This document shows positions 48,751-60,717 of a stretch of DNA of 64,000 nucleotides, in pieces. Position 1 is the stretch's first letter, and every line of letters starts with the position of its first letter. The stretch is from positions 186,001 to 250,000 of the forward strand of contig ML769444.1 of the NCBI GenBank assembly GCA_009733575.1. Direction: 5' to 3'. A program made the translations under genes and the position numbers. The DNA comes from Gymnopus androsaceus JB14. Lineage: Eukaryota > Basidiomycota > Agaricomycetes > Agaricales > Omphalotaceae. The notes beneath the pieces are model-generated. The model was not told where the DNA came from. It was given only the letters and a program-made list of their open reading frames with translations, and did no database searches.

Positions 48751-50056
48751 GCAATCAATGAAAAACTTACTCTTTTGCTGTTGCTAAATGCTTGTTGATA
48801 GTGTCTACTAAGTGTCTAATATATATTTCTCCGTTAGTACTAGAATTATAAACAATGAGAAATTTGCTTTTTTTGTATTAAAACCCCACAAGGTCTAAGT
48901 AAAAAGTAAAAGGTAGAAAGTAAAAAACCCACAAAACCAAGTGGCGTGGTCAAGATTCAACAGCTCAAATGATTGGCACCCAACAGCCAAGTATCAAATA
49001 TCAACTATTGATTGTTGACCCAGTTATGTAATCTGTCAGCACTATTTCCATCTTAGCATATTAAGCCTGCTTATTGTACTTCCACAAATCCCATAATCTA
49101 TAATACATATATATATTTATAAATAAATCTTGGCCTTCATAGCCTAGTCAATCAGTTAGAAACAGTGCAAGACTGGAGCTCTAGAGTACAAACTCTCCTC
49201 TGTAAAAAGCAAAAAACCATATCTCCGGAAGTAGATACTCACTACCTGGAAAAGTAACTGGAATTTTTGCAGGCCAATGTCCATACATCATATTCACCAC
49301 AAAGTAAGTAAAGCAATTTCAATGTTATATCATATTTTATGTTGGCTATAATTTGAATATATGCTTTCAGTCCAAAGCACCACAAAAGTAGCCATCAATG
49401 GACAAGTTCAGCACATGAGATCTAGAATCATTACCCAGCATGAAGAGACCACACATTTCCTCTTGAACTTCATTTAGTGTGTATTTATATTTTTGACTTC
49501 CCTCATCCCAAACAAGCCCTATATCAAGACAACAGAAAAGGCAGAGACTAGATGCATTGGGTGTGTTCCTTGTGCCTGAGAAATGGAATCTTTAATTCCC
49601 AGCAAAGCCTTGTATATCTTTCAAGGTTGATTATCCCTGAGGCACTGAGACTAAACTCTCATCTGAACTACAGTTCCTGATCATGGAGATTGGCATGAGT
49701 AGGCAGTGTCAAAGAGCTGAAAGACCTAATAGTGATGAATGAGTCCAAATTTTATGAAAAAAGAGCCACCACCCATTTAATGTCTTCCAGTGTTGCTAGT
49801 CCATTGTGGCAGTCTTCAGCCAATATTGTTGTGAACTTGAGAGGCTCTGTCACATCCAATTTGGTTGACAGTGGCCAGGGTTGGGTATGAGTCATTTGGG
49901 CAAGTACACCATAGCAGTAGGCAACTCAAACTTCTCCAAGTTCAAGCATTGCCTGATTGAACTTGACAGCAAAGAACATCTGGCAATCAGTTTCTTGGAC
50001 CTCCAGAGCCTCATTGTAAAGTCAGAAGTAAATTTGTCCACCAACTCATGCTCATT
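48751..50056. other. Repeat-rich stretch without a supported gene
   Basis: CpG is extremely scarce. A weak tRNA-like block at 49132-49200 was considered and rejected. A plus-strand open frame of 61 codons at 49881-50066 has no support. Confidence 0.35.
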
Positions 50057-50400
50057 TCATTTATAGACAAAGTCCCCTTCATCTCCTTGGTCCATCTTAA
50101 TAGCCCAATTCTTTTCAAGGAAGGCTAAGTTTTCTTTGACGCTCCTTACAATGAAAGGATATTCCACATAGCCTCCAGCCTCATGGATCGCTGGAGCTAT
50201 AGCCTGCAGAAATTGGTATTTGGAGTGCATAAAGTTGTCTACATCTGGGTGAGGCCAAAACTTTATACCAAACATGGTTAGCTCATGAATTATGTTCAAG
50301 TCTTTGGCAGTGTATCTAGTTTCGATTCCATGATGAGAATATGCTGCATCAAGAACCAGCACCCATTGCTGTGAGGAATATGCATAACTCTTGATAAGTC
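50057..50400 (-). CDS. Partial open frame of unknown family
   Basis: On the minus strand about 100 residues are open from a CTTGAT region near 50400 to a stop at 50057: WVLVLDAAYSHHGIETRY, DLNIIHELTMFGIKFWPH, DNFMHSKYQFLQAIAPAIHE, GGYVEYPFIVRSVKENLAFL. Composition is protein-like and no stop interrupts it. It has no clear own start context and runs into the left arm of an inverted-repeat element. Unknown function; possibly the last exon of a disrupted gene. Confidence 0.3.
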
Positions 50401-50768
50401 TTGGCTGAAGTAATACATAATAAATAGACTAATATGGTTTTAGCCTATAAAATTTCAAAAGTTAAAGTCCCATTTTTGGTGTATTTTAGGGTTTTTGAAG
50501 CCATTTGTTAGTGGATTCATTTAGTTTTTGCACAGGAGGTTAGGGTTAGGGTTAGGAAGGGCAATCAGTGTTGGGCCTGATTAGGGCCCAGTTAAGGTTA
50601 GGGTTAGGGTTAGAGATTGGTTAGGGGTCAGGTTAGGGCTTGAGGGCTGATTATATCAAAAAAAAAACAAGATAAATTCAAAATAAATCAAAAAATATTG
50701 GCTTATTGGTCTATTATGCATTACTTCAGCTCAAGACTTATTGGTCTGTTATATGAATTTCTCACAGC
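50368..50768. mobile_element. 401-bp inverted-repeat element carrying TTAGGG-like units
   Basis: The left arm (from GCTGTGAG at 50368 to about 50436) and the right arm (about 50702 to CTCACAGC at 50768) are reverse complements over roughly 65-70 bp with small gaps; the best block is ATAAGTCTTG ... GCTGAAGTAAT. Between them lie two clusters of GGTTAGGGTTAGGG-type sequence (about 50541-50560 and 50596-50615) and several single TTAGGG-like words. A MITE-type non-autonomous DNA element that has captured or evolved telomere-like repeats is one reading. No target duplication was identified. Confidence 0.55.
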
Positions 50769-51108
50769 TACAGCTGGAACCAGACTGCTAGAGCGGATTG
50801 TTTTCCAGTGTAAGTTCTTCTCCATCTTTTGATGCATGTCATGAAACTCAGGATCCATTAAAAATTCAATATGAACACCACAACATGAGAGAAGAAAAGA
50901 GACAATAGCCTAGGTGATACAACTTTAGATAAATTGGAAAGAAAGCATGAAAAAAAAGAATATGAATCTATTCCCACAAGTATAAATCTGTGCTGTGTGC
51001 ACCAGTCTTGGTATTAAAATAAAACATTTTATGCATCTTAGGAGTGGCCATATAAAGTTTGAAAAAATCTACTATTGCAGGTTCACAAAAATCTACAACA
51101 ATGCATGT

Positions 51109-51603
51109 TCAGTAAAAGTTTTGTTTTTTCTCTTCTTGGGTGTCCTGGAGGAATTTCAGTGCTTTCTTTGAAGTAAGGTCTACCTGGAGGATAAAGGTGA
51201 TTTGGGATGGGAAGTTCTTCCTTGGGCACTGTATGGACTTGAAGTATGTGTGCATTTTAAACATATCTGGGGCAACAGAATCTTTGTCTGGAGTAGATGC
51301 AATATCCCCAGTATCTGCCAAGCCTGAGGCAGCAGGACCCCTTGCTACCATACCTGCCCTTTCATCAGACACAGAAGCAGCTGTAGCTGCATCAGGACCA
51401 GGAGCTTGACCTGCAATAAAGGGAGTAGCCCCAGCTGCAGAGGAATTGTAAAGAACAGTGGGTGTCGTGGCCATGATTTTACTAGGTAAAGCTGAGGTAC
51501 CAGCCAGTGCAGCTGCTAAGTTGAATGGATGAACATTGGTAATTAAACTGTATAGGAATATCAGGATACTGTCATAGACCATTCTGAGAACTGATTCTTC
51601 CAT
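51109..51603 (-). CDS. Ala/Pro-rich open frame, unknown
   Basis: The frame of 164 codons contains an Ala/Gly/Pro-rich middle (AAGATPFIAGQAPGPDAATA) and a C-terminal KALKFLQDTQEEKKQNF. It shares direction with the frame at 51717-51989 (WARGGNVKSNYRDLTNVLWA), so both could be exons of one decayed gene. No family recognised. Frame length in such AT-rich DNA is notable but not decisive. Confidence 0.25.
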   Translation of the reverse strand: MEESVLRMVYDSILIFLYSLITNVHPFNLAAALAGTSALPSKIMATTPTVLYNSSAAGATPFIAGQAPGPDAATAASVSDERAGMVARGPAASGLADTGDIASTPDKDSVAPDMFKMHTYFKSIQCPRKNFPSQITFILQVDLTSKKALKFLQDTQEEKKQNFY

Positions 51604-51716
51604 TAGTCAAGACAGATTTGTGCAAGGCAGGACAATTCTTGTCCTTTGCTGTATTCCACAGATTCATCCAAGGACCTGTCAGATTACTGGTTCCCCCATT
51701 GAGCTTTTTCATCTAT

Positions 51717-51989
51717 TTAATAAGCTTTTGTTATTGGCATTTTCTCTATTGCCATATATCTTGGTATAAAGAATGATTGTCCTGATGGCAGTGTAGATGG
51801 TAGGATTAATCCATTTATGAAGAGATGGTGGGCAGCCCACAACACATTGGTGAGATCTCTATAATTAGATTTAACATTGCCCCCTCTGGCCCAGAGATAC
51901 ACCTTTTGGAGTAAAGGAGGAATGTTTGGATTCTGGAATGTGCTTTGCATTTGAATGGGGGCAAGAATGGGGACAGGCGTGTCATACAC
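51717..51989 (-). CDS. Short open frame, unknown
   Basis: Ninety codons, PVPILAPIQMQSTFQNPNIP then LLQKVYLWARGGNVKSNY and GLILPSTLPSGQSFFIP. Protein-like but unplaced. See the frame at 51109. Confidence 0.25.
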   Translation of the reverse strand: MYDTPVPILAPIQMQSTFQNPNIPPLLQKVYLWARGGNVKSNYRDLTNVLWAAHHLFINGLILPSTLPSGQSFFIPRYMAIEKMPITKAY

Positions 51990-53775
51990 TCTGGTGGATC
52001 TGATAAATCAAGTCTAAAATTAGTTTAGAAAAACAGTAAGTAAACAATAATAATATATTTTGCTACAGATTTCTACCAAAAATGAGCAAAGATTTCATTC
52101 AAAAAATAAATAGAAAAATATATTCTTTTTTATATATAATCCTGGCCACAAAACCCTGTGTAATCTAATCAATATTCTGATGGGAAAAAAGAGTCAATTT
52201 TACTTGGCAAATTGCCACAATTTCCTCTGTAAAAGAATTTGAGATAAAACAAGTTTAGCACTGGTAAATTGTGTTCTATTGCACCCATGAAAGGTCTTGT
52301 GATGTCTGGTCTTTCCCAATCAAAATCTTTTAACTATTTCACCATCAAACACATGGTACCCAGTTACTGCCTGTTACTGCCTAGGGACTGCCCAGTTGGG
52401 CTTAGCCGCTCAAATGCTGAATAAACAACAGGCACCTGGTGCTTCTGCCTCATATCTTTTCTGACCTCTCAGAATGCTTTCAGCCTTTCTTCTGTAACAA
52501 TAGCATGTATGGTTTCATCAATACTTCATCCCATGAATCAGTATAAGTATGGTATGGAGGTAGAATTTGTGTGGATATTACTTCAAGCATAAATCTTGTC
52601 TCATTAAATTACAATATATCATCAACTCTCTGAGAAAGTTGTATCTATAGTGCAATATTGGTTTTACCAGAGCAGCAATGTACCACCAACAAGCACTTTG
52701 AGAGTGGGTAGTTCAGGACCCAGAAAAAGCAGGACTCCAGTCCTTAACTTAAGCTTGCTGCTGCTACATGTCCTCTCCTAGCAGAAAGATGTGGATAGTT
52801 TTTGGAAGAAGATCAATAGTTCAGGCAACATTATTGATAAATTGATGACCACTGAGACTAAGCTTAGCAGATCATGCAGTTGGAAAATGCTTACAAAGCA
52901 GTGGGTCTGCTTTGCTTTATAATTCTCCAGCGGCTAATTTGGCATAGAACCTGTCAGAAAAGCATCTCTTGATTCCAAGTAGTCCTACTGTAGTGTCAGA
53001 CTTCCCAAGCTTCAACAGCAATCTGGGTTCTGGGCCTAGCTCTAGAACTTGCAAGAACTTCTAGTCTATTTTTCCAGAAACTTTGACAAAGTAAGTCTCT
53101 GGGCTTACTCCTGAAGCAGACCACAATCATGGGGTGCTGTGAATAATTCAGGGCCATGTTATTAATATTAACATGGAAATTAAAATTGAGACCCTTGAGG
53201 GGTTTTTTAAATATAGTTAATTAAAATGTGAATTAGCAAGTGAAAATTGAATTTTTAATATGCTATTAACATCCAATGTGAATAACTATGACTGACACAT
53301 CCTAATTGACAACCTTGTCATCTTGTGTGCCCATAGTAGCATCCTAGGAGTCCGCCTGTACATCCACCGTAGCCCCTGCAAAGACTGGAGATGGGTCTGA
53401 CATGAGGTGTGTGGAGTCTTCCATCTAGATATTCCTTCAAGCAAATGTCTCAAATTTGAGCTCCAACTTTATTGCCATTTTCTTCAAGGAGGCTGCTGTC
53501 CTTGTGGAATCGAAAGGTAACAAATGGATATGTGGGTATCTCACAATATGTCACCTGGCTGTAGCTTGGGGAGATTTGTTGGCAGAGGGACAGACTTGGA
53601 GGTAGATCCAGCAAACATTCGAAGATACAAAAGTTTGGTTTAGATATTAGTTTCAGGGAGCTCCATGCTACTGCACAGTATGTTATCCACCCAAAAAAGA
53701 AATACCGATACAGAGAGAACAAGAGCCTGTAGGAAAAAACAGACAATTTTCCCATGCTCATGTATGTCACCTGCA
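51990..53775. other. Decayed, gene-free stretch
   Basis: No open frame with family character. CpG is rare. The minus-strand frame at 53450-53776 is weak. Sequence is probably old repeat DNA. Confidence 0.4.
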
Positions 53776-53779
53776 CCCA

Positions 53780-53906
53780 ACCCTAGCCTTACCTTGCATC
53801 CTAACCCTAACCCTGACTAATATTTTAACAGTGGGGGCAAGCCCCCACACCCCCATTATTATCCTCAACCCCTAAACCCTAACCACCCTAACCCTAACCT
53901 ACTGTA
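53780..53906 (-). repeat. CCCTAA-type interstitial telomere-like repeats
   Basis: CCCTAACCCTAACCC-type words occur at about 53803-53817 and again at 53875-53903, with diverged units between. The orientation is opposite to the TTAGGG clusters at 50541-50615, 3.2 kb to the left. A perfect GC-rich palindrome (GTGGGGGC-AA-GCCCCCAC) sits between the two clusters at 53831-53848. Confidence 0.7.
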
Positions 53907-53923
53907 TGTTCACTGTTTGTTTG

Positions 53924-53999
53924 GCACTGTTTTGATCAGGTCTCTATGTTAGGGTAAGCACTTTGTGCTTACCCTAACAAGACCTGACCAAAACAGTGC
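53924..53999. repeat. 76-bp hairpin centred on TTAGGGTAAGCAC
   Basis: The centre is perfect: TTAGGGTAAGCAC, TTT, GTGCTTACCCTAA. Outer arms continue with GCACTGTTTTGATCAGGTCT against AGACCTGACCAAAACAGTGC (one substitution) and a short internal length difference. The inner arm contains one telomere-like unit. Confidence 0.85.
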
Positions 54000-54247
54000 T
54001 TACTACTATATTTGGTCATAACCCTAATTTTAGTTTAGGGTTAAGTGGAGGCACCACTGGAAAGAGGGAAAAAAATAAGGGGGTGTAGCTGTTTTTGTTT
54101 TTTCCCACAGCCCCTAGTTCCCAAGATATTGCCCAATCTTATTAAACTATGGTTAGGGTTTATTAGGCAGTTATAGGCCATACGAGAACTTATTGGGCTG
54201 TATTATAATTAATACAGCTAGCTCCTCAGGTGAATCCATATTGGCAT
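54000..54247. other. Further scattered telomere-like words
   Basis: TTAGGGTT and AACCCTAA words occur singly near 54021, 54037 and 54152. Nothing else is seen. Confidence 0.4.
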
Positions 54248-54667
54248 TCATGTCTGGGACATTGATGGTTTACAAACTGTTACGACAAAGCATGTGGTGC
54301 AGGTGTCACAAGCATCATTGCGGGCGGATTCACAGGAGGATACATAAACAGAGATAGTGACCTCTTGGGGATACAGATTATACTCTGGGAATATTTGTCT
54401 CCATTCTTCAGTTTGTTTAGCCCAGAGTATATATCTGAGATGGTCATGAACTGCTTGGCCAATGGTTTTGAAATTGTTAGCCACTGATGGGTGTTTGTTG
54501 TGGACCAAGCAGAAGTGTGCGCAGTGGCATCTGAAGATCAGTTCAATGAGGGTATGATCATTGTTGATGTCCTCATAGAACTTTTCTAGGAAGGAAGCAT
54601 TGATTATAGCAGTGGAACACTTTAGGGTGATTGTCTGACCCTCACTGAGGTCATTGGTGTAGTGCAC
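54248..54667 (-). CDS. Open frame, unknown
   Basis: A 139-codon minus-strand frame whose first codon would be GTG, so the true start is unclear. It reads IINASFLEKFYEDINNDHTL, LIFRCHCAHFCLVHNKHPSV, QAVHDHLRYILWAKQTEEW and a Cys-rich C-terminus. Protein-like, with several Cys and His, but no family recognised. Could be an exon of a decayed gene together with the frame at 54769-55032. Confidence 0.25.
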   Translation of the reverse strand: MHYTNDLSEGQTITLKCSTAIINASFLEKFYEDINNDHTLIELIFRCHCAHFCLVHNKHPSVANNFKTIGQAVHDHLRYILWAKQTEEWRQIFPEYNLYPQEVTISVYVSSCESARNDACDTCTTCFVVTVCKPSMSQT

Positions 54668-54768
54668 TTCTCAACCAATGAAAGTGAAACTAAGATATTT
54701 TGACTTTTTTGCCTTGTTGTTGGTGAGCTTTTGCACATTTACAACTAAGAGCATTGTCAGAACGTGAT

Positions 54769-55032
54769 TTATGCAAAACACAGATTACGATGAACCAGGC
54801 TTGTTGTTGGTGAAAGGTTCAGGTTCTCCCACATTGCAAATATATTTCTCCAATCCGCCGCTGAGAGCATCCGGAGTTTGTAGATTGTGATACCAGTCTT
54901 GAGTGCTTTCTTCTGCATCCAAGCAGCCGTCCTCCCTCGTACACCCAGACCTTTCTTCTGCCACAGGTTCCACTGATGCACCACTGGCTGCATTTTGCAC
55001 GGGACTGCCAGAAGGAAGTGCTCAATTTGCAT
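54769..55032 (-). CDS. Short open frame, unknown
   Basis: Eighty-seven codons, MQIEHFLLAVPCKMQPVVHQ then KKGLGVRGRTAAWMQKKALK and LSAADWRNIFAMWENLNLSP. The frame starts with ATG and has amphipathic helical character. Function unknown. Overlapping frames on the same strand are shadows. Confidence 0.25.
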   Translation of the reverse strand: MQIEHFLLAVPCKMQPVVHQWNLWQKKGLGVRGRTAAWMQKKALKTGITIYKLRMLSAADWRNIFAMWENLNLSPTTSLVHRNLCFA

Positions 55033-57972
55033 TGCTGCTTATTAGCCTCCATTTAATACTAGCCAGTTGGTGATAGATGTAAGCAGCAGTGTTGAGAGAC
55101 AAAGTGTTCTCCTGGCTCAATCTTCAGATATTGACAGGAAAGAACAGGATTAAGAACAGCTCACCAGTGTAGAGATGTGCGCAAAGGATAGCTCCGATTT
55201 GTTGGATGTCATAGATGCTGATGAGAGTTGTGTTCTACAGGACAGAGCGGGAGGATCTCTCAATCGACACCGAGAATTATGACTATTGACTTTCATAAAT
55301 TTTGTGGGCATTGAGAAAAGATTCTCATTCTGGATAGGAACCTTGAACCTTGTAAGAAAGGTAATATTGACAAGAACAGCCTTGACACACCATCAAAGTC
55401 TTTGAAACTCAATGATCACAAGAAGAGTAACTCGAACAGGGAAGGATCATCTTCAAGGATACGTTCACTCTATGCTTGACCTCTAGTCCTACACTGATTG
55501 TTCCTTGCTCCATATTGTTTCTATCTGAAGAACTACAAGGTGACAAATGTTTCAAGGGAGAAGACAAAGGTGTCAGAGGAGAAGATGGACAAGTAATGGT
55601 AGCAAAAGACATATTCAAATGAAAGTTGGCAAGATAAAAGAAGAGTCTAGCAGAATAGGGTTGACAAACGTTAGCACTCTTGAATGACAGAATGAAATAG
55701 AAAAGTTGAAGCCAATTGACTGTAATCAAAGATCATATGGAATAGCGGTCACTGTATACACTAGCCAGGGTCTGAATCAGAAAAAACTATCAAGTAAAAA
55801 CATCCCAAGATCATAGTATCGATCAGGAGGCAGTAGTTAGTGAATTGGCATTTTGGGAGCAAGAAATTGTGTCCAATTGGAAAGAAGACCTCTATGTGAT
55901 CACCAAAGTCAAAATGAGGTATAAGCAGAAATATTTGACTGGGCAAGATGGGAATACGCGGTTATCCGTGATTCAAATGAAATATTTGCGTATTCAAAGG
56001 AAAACAGTGAACATAAGAGACTTATGAAGAGAAGATATTGCAAAGAAAACAAGATATCAATAGAGAAACATATCTGGGCCTAATCGGTGCCTACTCATCA
56101 GACTCTTGAAGATGGTAGAAGAGAACAAACAAGTCAGCTTCAAATATCTTCTGTTTCACATCATTCCATAGCATGTTACAGGCAGGAAAAGTCGATCAAT
56201 GCAAAAAGCCAATATGGTTTTCAGGATGAAATCCATCATGTGACAGGCTAGCAAAGTTGATTGATCTAAAAGTAGACATGGCATTTGCAAAGAATTTGTC
56301 CAGGGCAATACACAACTCATAGCGTCAACATGCACAGTCAGAGCCTATTAAATAAATGTCAGTCCAGACAAGAATTGGTATGTTTAGCTTTGACTTTCCT
56401 TTTTCAGACATAATGTTGCAACCCTGATTGAAAGATTGTGGAATTTTTTTTTTTTTTTTCCATTGTAGCAGGGATTGTTGAGAGTATTTTTTCTGGGTTA
56501 GAGAAGCAAGTCTCGGGCAGCATAAGTGTAGGATACGATTATTGAGATCTTTTTTGTGTGCTACAATCTTCTCAGATATTGTGATACTGAGCTATTCCAC
56601 CACACTCTACCAAACCAGGAAGGCTTGTATTTCATTGTCACTCTAACCCATAAACTGTAAGGTATTAGCTGGCATTATCTTCGACCTGGGGTCCCTCCTC
56701 TCCTTCAGATGCATTATACAATAATTAGATTTGTTTCAAGTATTTTACACAAATACTTACCAATGCTTTGCCCTCATCCAGTTATGGAGTGACTCCAGCC
56801 AAAATCTATATTAATCCTGTGGTCCAGCTGAAATCGGCAAGATAGGTCCAGGGGGTCAAGGAGTCAACCAGAAAACACCATCAGGAGGGGGAGAGGATAT
56901 CACCCAAAAATCCATGAAGGGTCCACCAGAAAGGGTGCAAAGAACTTGAGCTGCAAAGCCGCACAAGTCCCAAACAACAACCAGAAGAATCCATTTGTCG
57001 TTTTTATCAGACAAGTCCAGCAAAATCCAGCCATAGTGAAAGAAGCCAAGCCTGGGTTGTAGTAGCAAACAAGAAATAGTGACAAACATGTTTGGGCGCT
57101 TATCAATAAATACTAACCATTACAGCACCTAGCGAGCCGCTTAACACTTGCTTTCCTGAATCCAAACCATTAACTTGTCTTTCTCGTCCTTCCACCTCTC
57201 AATCAGTTTCTCAAATTATCTTGGTAAATACCCATCATCTGCTGAATATACCTACTGACCTGTTTCTCAGATTCAATATGTCCAAAGATGATTGCAAAGC
57301 AGCAAGAAAACATTACACCTGGCTGGCAAATGACCTCGCAATTTGTGCTCAGGATCTCGCAATATTTTGCACCGAGACGTTCAATATTGATTAGAAGGAT
57401 CCCAAGCCTCAACACTCATCCTCTGTGTCTTTAGATAATGTTGACAAAGCATTGGCTGGTACATTGGAAGAAGTTAGTGAGGTGAGTGATAATCCTATAG
57501 CTTTGCAAACTGAGGCTTATACCATATAGGCTATCTACCTGTTATGATTGCAATGGAAAAGAAGACAAACCACAGGAGGCAATGATCAATATCCAAACAA
57601 ATATGGCAGTGATGACATGCTTTGACCTCCTCCTTTGAACCAGCTATAACTACAGTAGCATCAGCAACAACAACAACAGCAGCAGCAACAACCTGATAAT
57701 TTAGTACCAATGTAATTATATCCCTACTACATCATTTTTTTTGGAAGGTCTACATCTACATATTCAAGATAGTACTAAATACAATTTTAAGGAGAATTAT
57801 TGCAATTTTCATATATAATGGGTCCTCAGAAAATATATTTTTGGAAGTTTCAGCTCATACACTCTTGCAACATTAGTCACAAGTGATCATAACATGTGAA
57901 TTTCTTTGAATTTCTTTTAAATCTTAGCTTTGGCACATTCACACTTATTATCTTTATTTCTTTGTGTTGAAG
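55033..57972. other. Repeat-rich, gene-free stretch
   Basis: No gene is supported in about 2.9 kb. Points seen: a 16-base poly-T at 56444-56459, which could be the poly(A) tail of a minus-strand retrotransposed sequence, and a CAA/CAG microsatellite at about 57660-57692. Confidence 0.4.
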
Positions 57973-60717
57973 ATGTTCCAGGGCTCTGAGGGTTTTCAGG
58001 AACCAGAAAATAATTATGGGAATGATAGTACAAATGAGGACTTTGACAGAGATGAAGAAATTGAGTGTAAGTCTTTTTTGTTCTATATATATGATCTACA
58101 CTCAGAATGTGATAGTTTTGTCTACCTACAACAAGGGAAAAAATGTCCAGTATGCAATAACTCTTCTTGCAATCTTACCTCCAAAGAATGGCAAGAAGCA
58201 TTGCAAATGCTGCCAAGCCAAAGTTAACAGGAAAAGCTTTTCATGCATCTGAGAACAGCAATCTTGAGGTGTTCTTGGACTGTGTCTGCCTTAACGTCAA
58301 AGGGTTGGGAAACTCTACAACTGAATGGATATACAAAATTGTTGCAGATGATCTGCAGACATCTTTGTTCAAGATCTCATGGTCTATGCGCAGCAAAACA
58401 GGTGACCTTATTGAGACAGTGTATGGATATGAGGACATGATTGAGCAGCTGAAAGGAATGAAAAGTGATGTAAAACTGCTTTTAGAAGAACTTGTTATGT
58501 ATGCAATCTTTTTCATACCTATTCATCTGGAGACTAACTCTGGCTCAGCCTCCTCCAGTGCCTGATGCTCAACCTTTGGACAAGAATGCTGATGATGAAG
58601 GACAGAAAAAGAAGAAATCAAAGGTGATATTTCTATATCAGTCATTGTGAATCCAGCCTCTGAACATAGCATCAGATACACAACTCTTCAGATGAGGAAA
58701 AGCAGATAGACAACTTCATTGAAAAGCTCACAACTCAATATGTCTGTCGCAATGCAAAGTGCTGCTCACCATGCTGCCTGATAAATCCCACTGGAAAGCA
58801 CATTTTCCTTACTCCTCAGCATATGCATATCTGGGCAGCAGCTCTGGTATATATAGAGGCAAACCCAGAACAGAACAAAAATACAAAGTTGATGTATTAT
58901 CTTGGGAATACTGTCAATTTAGTTGATTTTTTTTTGCACTGGGGTTATATACATCCAATAAAAACATCAGAATTTTTGCAGAATTTTCTGAGTACATCTT
59001 GCCTTTGAAATGGAGTGATCTTGTTGAAAACCAGCAAAATGCTAAAAATCCTGATCCGGAACATCACGTGGATTACCTGCTACCACTCTCAGAAACCCCC
59101 TAAAACCCTCTGAAATGTGACAGAACTTTGTGTCTACACTCTATTATGCCTGTGGTTGTTCATATGGAACCAAGGCACAGCGGAAGAAACAGGCCAATGG
59201 CACACAAGAAGATTGTCAGCGACTAGTTCCTCACAACACAAGGTACCAGGCGCCATGACTTCAGACTTAGGCAAAGACAAGAACAATGAGGAAAAGAGAA
59301 GAAAATGATATTGAGAACTAGGAGGTATTGACGAGATTGAAGCTAAGGACTATGCTACAGCTACAACTACTATATATACTAGTGTACAAGCCCTAGACCC
59401 AGAACCCTATGCCCTGTACATACTGTAACAATGCATGAAACTATAAAGTACAACAGTATTGATGTCTGTAAGTAATAAGTGATCGTACATGTGTATCCAG
59501 TACCGGATGCAGTATCCTAACATGAGGTGTGATCAAAGTGATCAAAGGATGATTGGATGATCAAGACCTATGATCAAGGATCAAACAATCATACAAGATT
59601 GTACATGTGTCCAATGAACTATAAAGAATGAAATATAAGTAAACAACACAGCCATGCACCTAAACAAGCGCGCGCTTAAGTAAGCGCCGAGATAAACGAA
59701 GACAAATAGAAGAAACAGATAAGTAATAGTCCATGTGGCATGAGATAAGATAAAGTGTTCGTAACAAAGATATGTTAAAAGCTGCAGTTAATGATCATCT
59801 TCAGGGTGGTACACTCCAAACGGAAGCCCAGCGTCAGGCTGTAGAATTGTTTGATGGTGATGTTCCAATCATTGTGGATGAAGATAAGCAGGACAGCAAT
59901 GCAGGTAATGACTCATTGGAGGAGGATGAGGGAAGGTTCCATGGAATCAGCTCTAAGCGTTGTTCCTTGAGCTTTGCCCATTATACATGGTCCCGTAAGA
60001 ATCCTAAGACATTGGAAACATGATTTGCTGTGCTTACAAGGTGCTTGGGCTGAAAGAAACTGCAATTTTATGTGATTTTTTTTGCAATTTTGGGTGATTT
60101 AAATTTTTTTGTTGTCACAAATTGAATTGTCCAGGTATATATTGTATCATATTAATAATGTACATGATTCAGAGATCCTGTCAAAAAAAACCAGATCCAT
60201 AAAGCTGCTTTACAGCTCGCAAAATGAGGATGTTCCGGTTCTGAGTATATTCTGGTTCCAGGTTTGCCTCTGTATATACTGCTTTTATTTGTCATCCAAT
60301 TGACCAATTTCTCTCCTGTAGGCATCTCATGTTGCTGGCATTGATCTCAGTACCCCACCACCTGGAAACAAATTTGGCACCAATAATAATCCTGCAATTG
60401 ATGATGTACATGTATCCCTTGCTCAACAACAACAGCAGCCAAATATTACAGTCAACCTCGGGGAACCACATGACCTCTTTCCTCAATTGCAAACCACAAA
60501 TAACCCTCTGCCACCTACACTACCATTGCCGCAGAAACTCTCTTTGTGAGAATTCTGTGACCAATATGATTTATCAGATGGTATCCATGAAAAGATATCC
60601 ACCCAGGATATCGCTGGTCCTCATACACCACGCTTCTTCATAGATATTGAACTTATGGATACCATTCATTTGACTCCAGGATAGTGTGGAAGTGTCCATG
60701 ATGCTGCAGAACATTAG
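57973..60717 (+). pseudogene. Decayed member of an uncharacterised basidiomycete protein family
   Basis: Several plus-strand exons in order: an acidic start (MFQGSEGFQEPENNYGND), a middle part with EWIYKIVADDLQTSLFKISW and DLIETVYGYEDMIEQLKG, a Cys/His segment YVCRNAKCCSPCCLINPTG plus HIFLTPQHMHIWAAALVYIE (58690-58860), an acidic frame at 59772-60023, a Gln-rich linker and a C-terminal module EFCDQYDLSDGIHEKI ... IAGPHTPRFFIDIELMDTIH. From memory, a Cys/His plus H-x-x-LT-x-x-x-x-x-x-WA segment and a C-terminal EFC ... GPH module ending with an E/D-RW motif occur in large unannotated agaricomycete families. Here in-frame TGA, TAG and TAG codons break the C-terminus. Family recall is not certain. 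Confidence 0.5.

Noticed and set aside
49132..49200. Second tRNA-like block (GGCCTTC ... AGCCTAGTC ... GTACAAACTC)
   Set aside because: A- and B-box resemblance is weak and the 3' acceptor strand does not pair with the 5' strand.
56444..56459. Poly-T run as end of a specific LINE or SINE
   Set aside because: No coding remnant or promoter box is recognisable on the matching strand; left as a bare observation.
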